Part shown: one piece after another, positions 1 to 6,923 of the stretch
Layout: each line of letters opens with the position of its first letter
Position numbering within the stretch: the first letter of the stretch is position 1
Origin: an uncultured Oscillospiraceae bacterium
Lineage (GTDB): Bacteria; Bacillota; Clostridia; Oscillospirales; Ruminococcaceae
Assembly: GCA_934463345.1 (NCBI GenBank)
Contig: CAKSJL010000081.1
Coordinates: 1 to 7,602, forward strand
Direction: 5' to 3'
Length of the DNA stretch: 7,602 bases
Notes under the pieces: generated by a model
Databases searched by the model: none
Told to the model about the DNA's origin: nothing
What the model saw: only the letters and a program-made list of their open reading frames with translations
Program-made: the position numbers and the translations under genes

Positions 1-458
1 TTACGCTTAATTTTCAGCTTTTGTATGAATGATTTCATTTTAGAAATCGGCGTATTGCCATAATCAACTTTTATATACATTCGTTCAGGTGCATCAAAGC
101 CATAGATATTTGCAACTTGATCAAAAATACTATCTAGAGTAATATTCATAATATTACGCTGTTGAATAAAAGTAACTCTTTTCAAAGTTTTGACAATATT
201 TTGAAAATCTTTTATGGATTTTAATATATTTTTAATTTTTACATATTTACCAAGTATTTCTTCTAAGTAGTTGGATAAAAAGGCTCTTTTCTGCATATCA
301 CTTATATACAAAAGACATTTTTCAATATCGTAGCAAACAAACAATTGTTTTCTACATTCAATTTGCGATTTTTTGCGAGGATTATTCTCTTTTTTCTTAG
401 ATTCGCTATTCCAGACATGATCAGTATATAACTCAGCATTATCGAATCGACATGACAT
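1..458 (-). CDS. Unrecognised protein, partial (runs off the left edge)
   Basis: This minus-strand frame is open from the window edge up to a stop at about 588. The first suitable ATG is at 458-456 and gives 152 visible residues with no stop before the edge. The protein is rich in Lys, Ile and Asn, with a Lys-rich stretch near residues 20-31, a probably helical Lys/Ile-rich middle (about 70-95) and a more globular end (about 110-152, with FDAPERMY and VDYGN). I see no signal peptide or membrane segment and do not recognise the family. The frame also reads convincingly protein-like upstream of this ATG (about 458-490, encoding CILEERFLWM), so the ATG is probably internal. The likeliest reading is the 3' part of the gene whose 5' part is the overlapping frame at 439-735, separated by an indel. 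The base composition is more AT-rich than the xylose operon, which may indicate accessory DNA. The function is unknown. Confidence 0.55.
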   Translation of the reverse strand, partial: MSCRFDNAELYTDHVWNSESKKKENNPRKKSQIECRKQLFVCYDIEKCLLYISDMQKRAFLSNYLEEILGKYVKIKNILKSIKDFQNIVKTLKRVTFIQQRNIMNITLDSIFDQVANIYGFDAPERMYIKVDYGNTPISKMKSFIQKLKIKR

Positions 459-726
459 CCAAAGAAAGCGTTCTTCTAAAATACACAAAAATACACAGTT
501 CAACTTCATACAACTCGAACTTATAACTATATATCCGATTACCTTGATCGCATATTTTTTGCATATCTGCTTTGCACAAGGATTTTCCATCTACAATAAG
601 TTGAAATGTTTTAAACGTCATTTTTCGCACCTCTACCAAATACATTAAATCGAAGTAACATTCTTTCAAAACTTTATCATTGTCCAAATCCCAATAAATC
701 ACTTCAAAGGTATTCTGACTTGTCAA
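439..726 (-). CDS. Unrecognised small ORF, probable 5' part of the left-edge gene
   Basis: This frame gives 95 residues from a TTG at 726-724; an in-frame stop lies at 738-736. The TTG has no clear ribosome binding site. A better-supported start is the ATG at 621-619 (residue 36), which has GGTAGAGG 8 bases upstream (637-630), although the residues before it (FEVIYWDLDND) also look like real protein. I do not recognise the family. The last 15-17 residues (YFRRTLSLDV onward) look like out-of-frame sequence, while the other frame over the same bases reads LCILEERFLW and continues to the window edge. A +1 shift around the T5 run on the minus strand (A5 on plus, near 485-493) would join the two into one protein of at least 240 residues. 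Two overlapping genes sharing 20 bases is the alternative. The fused reading is inference. Confidence 0.45.
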   Translation of the reverse strand: MTSQNTFEVIYWDLDNDKVLKECYFDLMYLVEVRKMTFKTFQLIVDGKSLCKADMQKICDQGNRIYSYKFELYEVELCIFVYFRRTLSLDVMSIR

Positions 727-860
727 GTAAAATGTTATTTAAGCTTTTCTATTATTTTAATTTATCATTCATTAATAAGCATATATAAATCAAATGTTAA
801 TTTTATAGCAACGTACTTTCACATGAATTAAGTTTACTCCAATTATAATAATTTAATATA

Positions 861-889
861 ATTATAGCATATTTTATCATAGCTGACAA
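861..889 (-). promoter_or_regulatory. Candidate sigma-A promoter for the left-edge gene
   Basis: On the minus strand the sequence reads TTGTCA (889-884), a 17-base spacer, then TATAAT (866-861). That is five of six and six of six matches to the consensus at ideal spacing. Transcription would start near 855 and run left into the unrecognised gene, leaving an untranslated leader of more than 120 bases. The surrounding sequence is extremely AT-rich, so chance matches are likely; a weaker plus-strand TATAAT also occurs at 857-862. Confidence 0.4.
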
Positions 890-1043
890 TACTAAAAAAG
901 ATAATTTCCAACATAATTCTACATATTGTATTACCTTCGCCTCATTTCCCCATTATTGTTTAAGAAAGAGCATGCTAAATCTACAGCTTGAAATACACTG
1001 CAAAAATCATTTTATGTATCTAACCCACAAAAATTTCACAATG

Positions 1044-1088
1044 AAAAACTCCCGAAACTACGCTGATAACGCAGTATCGGGAGTTTTG
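1044..1088. terminator. Hairpin terminator, possibly bidirectional
   Basis: AAAACTCCCGA (1045-1055) pairs perfectly with TCGGGAGTTTT (1077-1087). An inner helix continues as ACTACG (1057-1062) against CGCAGT (1070-1075) with one mismatch and a 7-base loop. The plus-strand 3' side ends in TTTT and the minus-strand side in TTTTT, so it could stop transcripts from either direction. It separates the left-edge gene from the xylose operon. Confidence 0.6.
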
Positions 1089-1363
1089 TAACCCCTAAAA
1101 ATACGCATAAATAAGTGTCTTAAACTACGCATATTGATACAATATTCGCCTAAAACGCCTATTTTACGTCGTATTGTATAACGGTAATGCAAAAAGTGTT
1201 TGTACTGCTCAACTTCCAATAGTGCTGTCCTTGGCTGTGGAGAAGTGTTATCGTTTGTTTTTAGGGCAATCACGCATCTCACATAGAAATTGAATACACC
1301 CCATATGACAATTTCTTTTTATCATTAAAACAACATTGCATAATAGTGTCTGCCCTGTAAAGC

Positions 1364-1377
1364 TGTAAGCATTTTCA
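1364..1377. promoter_or_regulatory. cre-like sequence (possible CcpA site)
   Basis: TGTAAGCATTTTCA differs from the Gram-positive catabolite-responsive element consensus TGTAANCGNTNNCA only at the central G (A here). It lies about 100 bp upstream of the predicted operon start, a position more usual for activation than for roadblock repression. A one-mismatch match in AT-rich DNA can arise by chance, so this is tentative. Confidence 0.25.
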
Positions 1378-1464
1378 GATTTTCTACGACAGCAAGTGGT
1401 GAGTGAATCGTAACGCAACATTTGATAGGAGAAAGACAAAAAATGATTAGTAGAGAGAAGTAAC

Positions 1465-1483
1465 ATATGATATAATCATATCA
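1465..1483 (+). promoter_or_regulatory. Extended -10 promoter within a palindrome, xylose operon
   Basis: TGATATAAT (1468-1476) is a perfect extended -10 element (TGnTATAAT). No good -35 is present at 17 bp, as is common for extended -10 promoters and for activator-dependent ones. Transcription would start near 1483, about 26 bases before the GH43 start codon. The element lies inside two overlapping perfect inverted repeats: TGATAT-AATC-ATATCA (1468-1483) and ATATGA-TATAA-TCATAT (1465-1481). A repressor or regulator bound here would cover the -10 directly. The operator role is inferred. Confidence 0.5.
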
Positions 1484-1508
1484 ATGAAAAAGAAAGAAGG
1501 TATGGCAA

Positions 1509-3107
1509 ATGCAAAAAAGACAGGTTTTCAACCCTTTTCTTCCTCTTAATGAATACATTCCGGACGGTGAGCCGCATGTTTTCGGTGACAGAGTATATAT
1601 TTATGGTTCACACGACAAAGAAGGCGGATACACTTTTTGTATGCAGGATTATGTAACATATTCTGCTCCAGTAAATGATTTGTCAGATTGGAGATACGAA
1701 GGTGTAATTTACAAAGCCTCTCAGGATCCACGGTATCCGAACCCCCAATATCTTTTTGCCCCTGATGTTGTTCAAGGAAATGACGGAAAATATTATTTAT
1801 ATTATTGTATGGGTGGAGATTATGGTTGCAAAGGTTATACAGGACCTATAGGTGTTGCTGTGAGTGATAGTCCGGCAGGAAAATTCAAATTTTTAGGATA
1901 TGTTAAAAATCCTGATGGGACTCCTATGATGAAATACGTATGTTTTGACCCTGCCGCAATAAATGATAACGGAACAATTCGCATATATTATGGAACACAG
2001 TACGGATATGAAGAACAGGACGATTTTAATGAAAATGAAAAATATATAAATGAAGAAATCGAAATGTTTGGAAGAACGAAAGAAGAAATACTTTCATATC
2101 CCGACAGTATTATGGGACCTTCAATGGTTGTTCTTGAAGATGATATGCTTACCGTAAAAGAAGAATCAAAGCATATTATCCCATATAGAGTAAAAGGTAC
2201 CTCTTTTGAAAGACACCCGTTTTTTGAGGGATCTTCCATGAGGAAAGTCGGAGATAAATATTATTTTATCTATTCTTCGTGGCAGAATCACGAGCTATGC
2301 TATGCAACAAGTGATTATCCTGATAAGGATTTTATATTTGGCGGAACAATTGTTTCAAACGGTGACATAGGATACAACGGAAAAACTGAGTCGGAAAAAC
2401 TCAATATGACCGGAACAACTCACGGCAGTATTATTGATATAAATAATCAATGGTATGTTTTTTATCATCGTCTGACGCATAAATCAGATTACAGCAGGCA
2501 GGCTTGTGCTGAGAAAATATACATTGATTCTGACGGAAATATTGCACAGGTTGAAGTGACAAGCTGTGGGCTAAATGATGAACCTTTAAAAGCTGAGGGT
2601 GAATATCCGTCAATTATTGCTTGTAACATCACAAACGGACATATGCCGCATGGTTCAAACAGCATCTATACGTTTCCGTTTCCTAATGTTACAAACATTG
2701 GTGATGAAAGATTTATTGCAGAAGTTGAAAATGAAACACTCATAGGCTATAAATATTTCAAATTCAGCGGCAATAAAAATATTTCTGTTACCATAAGAAA
2801 AGAAACGGAAAATAACAAAGTTAAGTTGGAAGCTCCTAAGCGTACAGATGAAAGATGCGACGCTGAAGTAAAGAGATGTGCAAGTTTTAAAGATAATGCA
2901 AAAATCGCAGAAGAATCATATATTGATATTCTAAATGAAGAAAAAGGTAAATCTATAGGAAGAATATCAATACCTGATAATCTTGAAGATAAGTGGTGCA
3001 GAATTGGTGGAAATGTAAATTTTCCTGATGGAGTATATCCGCTTTATTTTGTTTACCACGGAAAAAATAGTATACAAATAAAAAGCTTTGATTTTATTGG
3101 AGAATAA
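1509..3107 (+). CDS. Glycoside hydrolase family 43, cytoplasmic beta-xylosidase / arabinofuranosidase
   Basis: This 532-residue protein probably releases D-xylose (or L-arabinose) from short xylan oligosaccharides. It has no signal peptide, so it acts in the cytoplasm on imported sugars. The GH43 five-bladed propeller spans about residues 5-345. It shows the N-terminal motif [19 protein letters not shown] (18-36), APD with Asp86, the probable pKa-modulating Asp147 in CFDPAAI, the probable general acid Glu240 in FFEGSSM, and the His305 motif GTTHGSII. At the usual general-base position (ADPxV in many GH43 proteins) this one reads GEPHV, so Glu21 or Asp19 may serve. Residues 395-530 form a beta-rich C-terminal module resembling CBM6 ([20 protein letters not shown]). 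The start has GAAGG (1496-1500) 8 bases upstream; the ATG at 1502 is out of frame and too close to that site. It is first in an operon with xylA 4 bases downstream, which favours xylosidase activity. Substrate specificity cannot be read from sequence. Confidence 0.88.
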   Translation: MQKRQVFNPFLPLNEYIPDGEPHVFGDRVYIYGSHDKEGGYTFCMQDYVTYSAPVNDLSDWRYEGVIYKASQDPRYPNPQYLFAPDVVQGNDGKYYLYYCMGGDYGCKGYTGPIGVAVSDSPAGKFKFLGYVKNPDGTPMMKYVCFDPAAINDNGTIRIYYGTQYGYEEQDDFNENEKYINEEIEMFGRTKEEILSYPDSIMGPSMVVLEDDMLTVKEESKHIIPYRVKGTSFERHPFFEGSSMRKVGDKYYFIYSSWQNHELCYATSDYPDKDFIFGGTIVSNGDIGYNGKTESEKLNMTGTTHGSIIDINNQWYVFYHRLTHKSDYSRQACAEKIYIDSDGNIAQVEVTSCGLNDEPLKAEGEYPSIIACNITNGHMPHGSNSIYTFPFPNVTNIGDERFIAEVENETLIGYKYFKFSGNKNISVTIRKETENNKVKLEAPKRTDERCDAEVKRCASFKDNAKIAEESYIDILNEEKGKSIGRISIPDNLEDKWCRIGGNVNFPDGVYPLYFVYHGKNSIQIKSFDFIGE

Positions 3108-3111
3108 AAAA

Positions 3112-4437
3112 ATGAAAGAATATTTTGGAAACATAGGAAAAATTCAGTATGAGGGAAAGGAAAGCACCAATCCGCTTGCATTCAAGTACTACAATGCTGA
3201 TGAGGTAATTTGTGGTAAGACCATGAAAGAACAGCTGAAATTCGCTTTATCATGGTGGCATACAATGGGCGGCGACGGTACTGATATGTTCGGCTGCGGA
3301 ACTGCTGACAAAACCTGGGGCGAAACAGATAGCGTAAAACGTTCAATTTCAAAAGTTGATGCAGCTTTTGAAATCATGACAAAGCTCGGAATAGAATATT
3401 TCTGTTTCCATGACAGAGATCTTTCACCTGAATATGGCTCACTTGCAGAAACCAACGCAAAGCTTGATGAAATTACAGATTATATTGCAGAGAAGATGAA
3501 ATCTGATCCATCAAAGAAGCTTTTATGGGGAACTGCAAAGTGCTTCGACCATCCACGCTATATGCACGGTGCTGCAACATCTCCTTCAGCAGATGTATTT
3601 GCATATACTGCTGCACAGGTAAAAAAAGCCGTTGAAACAACTGTAAAACTTGGTGGAAAGGGATATGTTTTTTGGGGTGGCCGAGAAGGTTATGAAACAC
3701 TTCTTAATACAAATATGGGACTCGAGCTTGACAATATGGCAAGACTTATGAAGATGACTGTTGACTATGCCCGTTCAATCGGCTATACAGGTGATTTCTA
3801 TATCGAGCCAAAGCCGAAAGAACCAACCAAACATCAATATGATTTTGATACAGCCACAGTACTCGGATTTTTAAGAAAATATGGTCTTGAAAATGATTTC
3901 AAAATGAATATAGAGGCAAATCATGCAACCCTTGCACAGCACACATTCCAGCATGAACTCAGAGTGGCAAGAGAAAACGGTGTATTCGGTTCAATTGACG
4001 CAAATCAAGGTGATCCGCTTCTTGGCTGGGATACTGATCAGTTTCCAACAAATGTATATGACGCAACATTTTGTATGTATGAGGTGCTGAAAGCAGGTGG
4101 ATTTACAAATGGCGGTTTGAACTTTGATGCTAAGGCAAGAAGAGGTTCTTATACTCCTGAAGATATTTTCTACAGCTATATCGCCGGTATGGATTCATTT
4201 GCTCTTGGTCTTAGAATTGCCGCAAAGATAATTGAAGATGGCAGAATAGATGCATTTATTGCAAACAGATATGCTTCATGGACAAGCGGAATCGGAAAAG
4301 AAATCATTGATGGAAAAGTTTCTATGGCTGACCTTGAAGAATATGCACTTGAAAAGGGAGAAGTAACAGGCAGTCTTTCAAGTGGCAGACAGGAAATGCT
4401 TGAATCAATTGTAAACAACATAATGTTTAATTTATAA
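3112..4437 (+). CDS. xylA: Xylose isomerase (class II)
   Basis: This enzyme converts D-xylose to D-xylulose in the cytoplasm using two divalent metal ions. The 441 residues match the usual length of long (class II) isomerases. Visible active-site features are His100 and Asp103 in FCFHDRD, the signature [12 protein letters not shown] (187-198), and the expected metal ligands Glu232, Glu268, His271, Asp296, Asp307, Asp309 and Asp339. Trp51-type and other conserved segments ([17 protein letters not shown] region, 45-61) are also intact. The ATG at 3112 is chosen because GGAG (3099-3102) lies 9 bases upstream and the protein then begins [15 protein letters not shown], as relatives do. An in-frame TTG at 3088 would add eight residues and overlap the GH43 gene. 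The 4-base gap after GH43 indicates cotranscription and probably translational coupling. Nothing is missing or odd. Confidence 0.97.
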   Translation: MKEYFGNIGKIQYEGKESTNPLAFKYYNADEVICGKTMKEQLKFALSWWHTMGGDGTDMFGCGTADKTWGETDSVKRSISKVDAAFEIMTKLGIEYFCFHDRDLSPEYGSLAETNAKLDEITDYIAEKMKSDPSKKLLWGTAKCFDHPRYMHGAATSPSADVFAYTAAQVKKAVETTVKLGGKGYVFWGGREGYETLLNTNMGLELDNMARLMKMTVDYARSIGYTGDFYIEPKPKEPTKHQYDFDTATVLGFLRKYGLENDFKMNIEANHATLAQHTFQHELRVARENGVFGSIDANQGDPLLGWDTDQFPTNVYDATFCMYEVLKAGGFTNGGLNFDAKARRGSYTPEDIFYSYIAGMDSFALGLRIAAKIIEDGRIDAFIANRYASWTSGIGKEIIDGKVSMADLEEYALEKGEVTGSLSSGRQEMLESIVNNIMFNL

Positions 4438-4461
4438 TTTTTCGGCAGAGAGGTGTTTTTT

Positions 4462-5985
4462 ATGGCTTATGTTATAGGCATTGACTGCGGAACAGGAAGT
4501 ACAAAAACAGTTCTTTTTGATGAAAACGGCAATGTTATATCCTCGGCTTCTGCGGAATATCCGCTTTATCAGCCCAAAAACGGTTATGCAGAACAAAACC
4601 CTGCTGACTGGAAAAATGCTATGCTGGATACTTTGAAAAAAGTTATCTCTACAAGCGGGGTTGATAAGAAGAAAATTAAGGGCATAGGCATATCGGGGCA
4701 AATGCACGGACTTGTTATGCTCGATAAAGATAATAATGTGATCAAAAATTCCATTATTTGGTGTGACCAGAGAACTTCGGCAGAGGTTGCACAGATGAAC
4801 CGTATAGTCGGACATGAAAAGTTTATGGAGATTACTGCTAATCCTGCTCTTACAGGTTGGACCGCCGCAAAAATTTTATGGGTAAGAAACAATGAACCTG
4901 AAAACTATAAAAAGTGCTGCCATATACTTCTTCCAAAAGATTATCTCAGATTTATTCTTACAGGTGAATATGCAACGGATGTTTCAGATGCTTCCGGAAT
5001 GCAGCTGTTAAATGTTTCAAAAAGATGCTGGAGTAAAGAAATATGCGATTTGCTTGAAATAGATATGGAAATGCTTCCGAAAGTATATGAATCCTGTGAA
5101 GTAACAGGAACTCTCAGAAAAGATATCGCTGAAATGTTAGGACTTGAACAATCTGTTGTTGTTGCAGGCGGAGCAGGTGATAATGCAGCTGCAGCTCTGG
5201 GAACAGGAGTTTGTGAAGACGGAAAGGCATTCACAACAATCGGTACATCAGGCGTTGTATTTGCACATACTTCAAAACCTGTAATTGACCCAAAAGGAAG
5301 AGTGCATACATGCTGTGCGGCTGTACCTGGTTGCTGGCATGTTATGGGTGTTACACAGTCAGCAGGTCTTTCGCTGAAGTGGTTCAGAGATAATTTCTGT
5401 ATAGCTGAAAAAGAAACCGCAGCACTTCTTGATAAAGATGCTTATTATATTATGGATAAGGAAGCGGAATCAATTTCAATAGGTGCAGAAAAACTGATAT
5501 ATCTTCCTTATCTTATGGGTGAAAGAACACCTCATCTTGACTCTTATGCAAGAGGAGTATTTTTCGGGTTATCCCCTATTCACACTAAAAAGCATATGAT
5601 TAGAGCAGTAATGGAGGGTGTTTCTTATTCACTTCGTGACTGTATTGAGGTATTCAGAGAAATGCGTATTGATATATCAGATATGGCAGCTTGTGGCGGA
5701 GGCGGAACATCTCAGCTGTGGCGTTCAATGCTTGCGGATATATATGGTTGTACTGTAAGTACTGTTGATTCAAAAGAAGGTGCGGCACTTGGTTCAGCAA
5801 TTCTCGCTATGGTTGCTTGTGAAATGTACGCAAGTGTGACTGATGCGTGCAAGGCTGTTGTCAGAACAGATAAGGTTCAATATCCGAATGAAAAAAATTC
5901 CAGAGAATATGAAAAATATTACTCGCTTTATAAAAAATTATATCCTTCACTTAAATCGGGATATAGAGCCCTTTCTTTAATATAA
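4462..5985 (+). CDS. xylB: Xylulokinase (FGGY family)
   Basis: This kinase phosphorylates D-xylulose with ATP to D-xylulose 5-phosphate, which enters the pentose phosphate pathway. The 507 residues match typical XylB length. The N-terminal FGGY domain starts with the phosphate-binding loop GIDCGTGSTKTVLFD (6-20), followed by GISGQMHGLVMLD (76-88) and IIWCDQRT (98-105). The C-terminal domain has GGAGDNAAAALGTG (236-249), where Asp240 is the probable catalytic base, then GTSGVVF (261-267), the FGGY segment MGERTPHLDSYARGVFFGL (352-370), and the ATP-site region CGGGGTSQLWRSMLADI (411-427). The start is the ATG at 4462 with AGAGG (4449-4453) 8 bases upstream; a GTG at 4453 lies inside that ribosome binding site and is rejected. 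It follows xylA by 24 bases, so it is the last gene of the operon. Some FGGY kinases act on other pentuloses, but beside xylA xylulose is by far the likeliest. Confidence 0.95.
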   Translation: MAYVIGIDCGTGSTKTVLFDENGNVISSASAEYPLYQPKNGYAEQNPADWKNAMLDTLKKVISTSGVDKKKIKGIGISGQMHGLVMLDKDNNVIKNSIIWCDQRTSAEVAQMNRIVGHEKFMEITANPALTGWTAAKILWVRNNEPENYKKCCHILLPKDYLRFILTGEYATDVSDASGMQLLNVSKRCWSKEICDLLEIDMEMLPKVYESCEVTGTLRKDIAEMLGLEQSVVVAGGAGDNAAAALGTGVCEDGKAFTTIGTSGVVFAHTSKPVIDPKGRVHTCCAAVPGCWHVMGVTQSAGLSLKWFRDNFCIAEKETAALLDKDAYYIMDKEAESISIGAEKLIYLPYLMGERTPHLDSYARGVFFGLSPIHTKKHMIRAVMEGVSYSLRDCIEVFREMRIDISDMAACGGGGTSQLWRSMLADIYGCTVSTVDSKEGAALGSAILAMVACEMYASVTDACKAVVRTDKVQYPNEKNSREYEKYYSLYKKLYPSLKSGYRALSLI

Positions 5986-5994
5986 TTTTTAAAA

Positions 5995-6030
5995 GTGTTT
6001 TCATATATACAAATGTAAAACACCTAATTT
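5995..6030 (+). terminator. Weak hairpin terminator after xylB
   Basis: GTGTTTT (5995-6001) pairs with AAAACAC (6017-6023) around a 15-base AT-rich loop, followed by CTAATTTTA. The stem has only two G:C pairs and the U-tract is short and interrupted, so termination may be partial and read-through into the regulator gene is possible. Confidence 0.4.
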
Positions 6031-6062
6031 TATAATATGATTTAAACAGCGAAAAATATGAT
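6031..6062 (+). promoter_or_regulatory. Promoter and possible AraC-type site upstream of the regulator
   Basis: A TATAAT lies at 6031-6036 without a good -35. AATATGAT occurs twice, at 6034-6041 and 6055-6062, exactly 21 bp apart; AraC-family proteins commonly bind direct repeats spaced two helical turns. The ATATGAT core also occurs as an inverted pair at the operon promoter (1465-1481). The same 7-mer also appears inside xylA (about 3836) and xylB (about 5594), so chance is a serious alternative. Confidence 0.3.
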
Positions 6063-6068
6063 AGTATC

Positions 6069-6083
6069 AAGGAAAAAAAGATG
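6069..6083 (+). promoter_or_regulatory. Ribosome binding site and start codon of the AraC regulator
   Basis: AAGGA (6069-6073) lies 7 bases before an ATG (6081-6083). The later ATG at 6200, in the long open frame, has no such site. This places the real start at 6081, before the frame break. Confidence 0.6.
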
Positions 6084-6823
6084 AATTTTGAATCTGAAAA
6101 AAATTTACAGAGCAGTGGTTAAAAAAACGTGAAGATTCTTCTGAACATTCTCCTTTTTATAATGAAATAGTATTTTATGAAAGCATATGTTCAGGCAATA
6201 TGGAATTTGTAAATATTTTTATGAAACCTCTTTGCTGTGAGGACTGCGATAATCTCAGTAAAGACAATCTCCGTAATTTAAAGTACAATACGATAGTGCG
6301 AACTGCTCTTATTGCACATTATTGCATTAAAGGCGGTATGACTTCGGAAAAATCCTATAGCATAAGAGACTATTATATTATGAAAACAGACAAATGCAAA
6401 ACGGAAAGCGAAATACGAACAGTCCATCGCAAAATGATAGAAAGCTATACAAATAAAATGCGTCATATAAAGCTCAGAGGAGTTTACTCAAAACAGATAG
6501 TACGTGCGTTGGACTATATAATCGGTCATTTGTATCAACGTATATTTATTAAAGAAACGGCTGAATACCTTAAAATAAGTCCTGCATATCTTTCAAGGCT
6601 TTTTAAAAAAGAAACGGGGTTATCGTTTAGAGAATATGTAAACAAGCTTAAAATCGAAGAGGCAGCTGCCCTTCTGCTGTATACACATTTTAGTGATGTT
6701 GAAATAAACAACCTTCTTGCATTCAGTTCCCAAAGCTACTTTATAAAGATTTTCAAAAAAATTATGGGGATAACTCCAAAGAAATATAAAATGAAAAACA
6801 CTGTGTCCGCATTGCCGGACTGA
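6081..6823 (+). CDS. AraC-family transcriptional regulator, frame broken at an A7 run
   Basis: This is the likely regulator of the xylose operon. As written, the ATG at 6081 reads only 13 codons (MNFESEKNLQSSG) to a stop at 6120-6122. The main open frame carries 207 residues from ATG 6200 but has no ribosome binding site there and lacks the family's usual N-terminus. A -1 shift (or one extra A) at the A7 run 6097-6103 gives MNFESEKKFTEQWLKKRE and then runs unbroken for 247 residues. Restored, it has a helical N-terminal sensing domain (about 30-130, with GGMTSEKSYSIRDYYI) and a C-terminal AraC domain (about 136-236). That domain holds two helix-turn-helix units, the first around AEYLKISPAYLSRLFKKETG and the second around INNLLAFSSQSYFIKIFKK, ending in ITPKKY. 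The codons at the break form A AAA AAT, a classic -1 slippery heptamer. Recoding, phase variation, a pseudogene and a sequencing error are all possible; the DNA-binding half is intact. Confidence 0.8.
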
Positions 6824-6901
6824 TAAATCCGCCATTTCAATCAGATATGTCATTTATTTACCATGATTTTTCTGGATTTTAGTATATTTTGTGCGTTTTT
6901 A

Positions 6902-6910
6902 TGATAAAAT
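6902..6910 (+). promoter_or_regulatory. Candidate extended -10 for the dockerin gene
   Basis: TGATAAAAT (6902-6910) fits TGnTAAAAT, an extended -10 with one deviation from TATAAT. No -35 match is evident at 17 bp. It lies about 45 bases before the strong ribosome binding site at 6954-6961, a normal leader length, which supports it as the promoter of the ancestral dockerin gene. Confidence 0.35.
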
Positions 6911-6923
6911 ACAAGTGCAGAAT

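Larger units (their letters stand above)
727..1508. other. Long non-coding stretch upstream of the xylose operon
   Basis: No gene is convincing in these 780 bases. The left half (727-1043) is very AT-rich and holds only the minus-strand promoter candidate. A hairpin terminator lies at 1044-1088. The right half (1090-1460) is less AT-rich. It has short minus-strand open frames of 72 and 74 codons (1248-1466 and 1058-1282) that lack recognisable motifs; one ends inside the hairpin. TACGCATA occurs twice, at 1102-1109 and 1126-1133, 24 bp apart. A cre-like sequence lies at 1364-1377, and the operon promoter is at 1465-1483. I see no tRNA, rRNA or CRISPR repeats. The right half could be a decayed gene or an upstream regulatory region. 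Confidence 0.6.

Noticed and set aside
1058..1282. Minus-strand ORF of 74 codons
   Set aside because: No recognisable motif and no good ribosome binding site. It ends inside the terminator hairpin, so it is more likely a chance frame or a remnant.
1443..1463. Possible leader peptide MISREK with AGGAG upstream (1429-1433)
   Set aside because: It lies upstream of the predicted transcription start and is only six codons with no attenuator structure, so probably coincidence.
1248..1466. Minus-strand ORF of 72 codons
   Set aside because: Low-complexity, Cys/Leu-rich reading of promoter DNA with no family resemblance; it runs antisense to the operon's own promoter region.
1502..1549. Alternative GH43 start at ATG 1502
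   Set aside because: It is out of frame with the GH43 protein, stops after 15 codons, and is only one base from the ribosome binding site.
3088..3111. N-terminal extension of xylA from TTG 3088
   Set aside because: It overlaps the GH43 gene, whereas ATG 3112 has a well-spaced GGAG and the family-typical N-terminus.
4453..4461. N-terminal extension of xylB from GTG 4453
   Set aside because: This GTG is part of the ribosome binding site of ATG 4462, and the extra residues precede the normal XylB start.
6805..6820. Inverted repeat GTCCG-CATTGC-CGGAC at the end of the regulator gene as a terminator
   Set aside because: Only 5 bp, inside the coding sequence and followed by no T-run.
6200..6823. 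Regulator as a genuine 207-residue gene starting at ATG 6200
   Set aside because: No ribosome binding site there, and the in-frame codons upstream (6105-6199) encode family-like N-terminal sequence, so the gene starts earlier.
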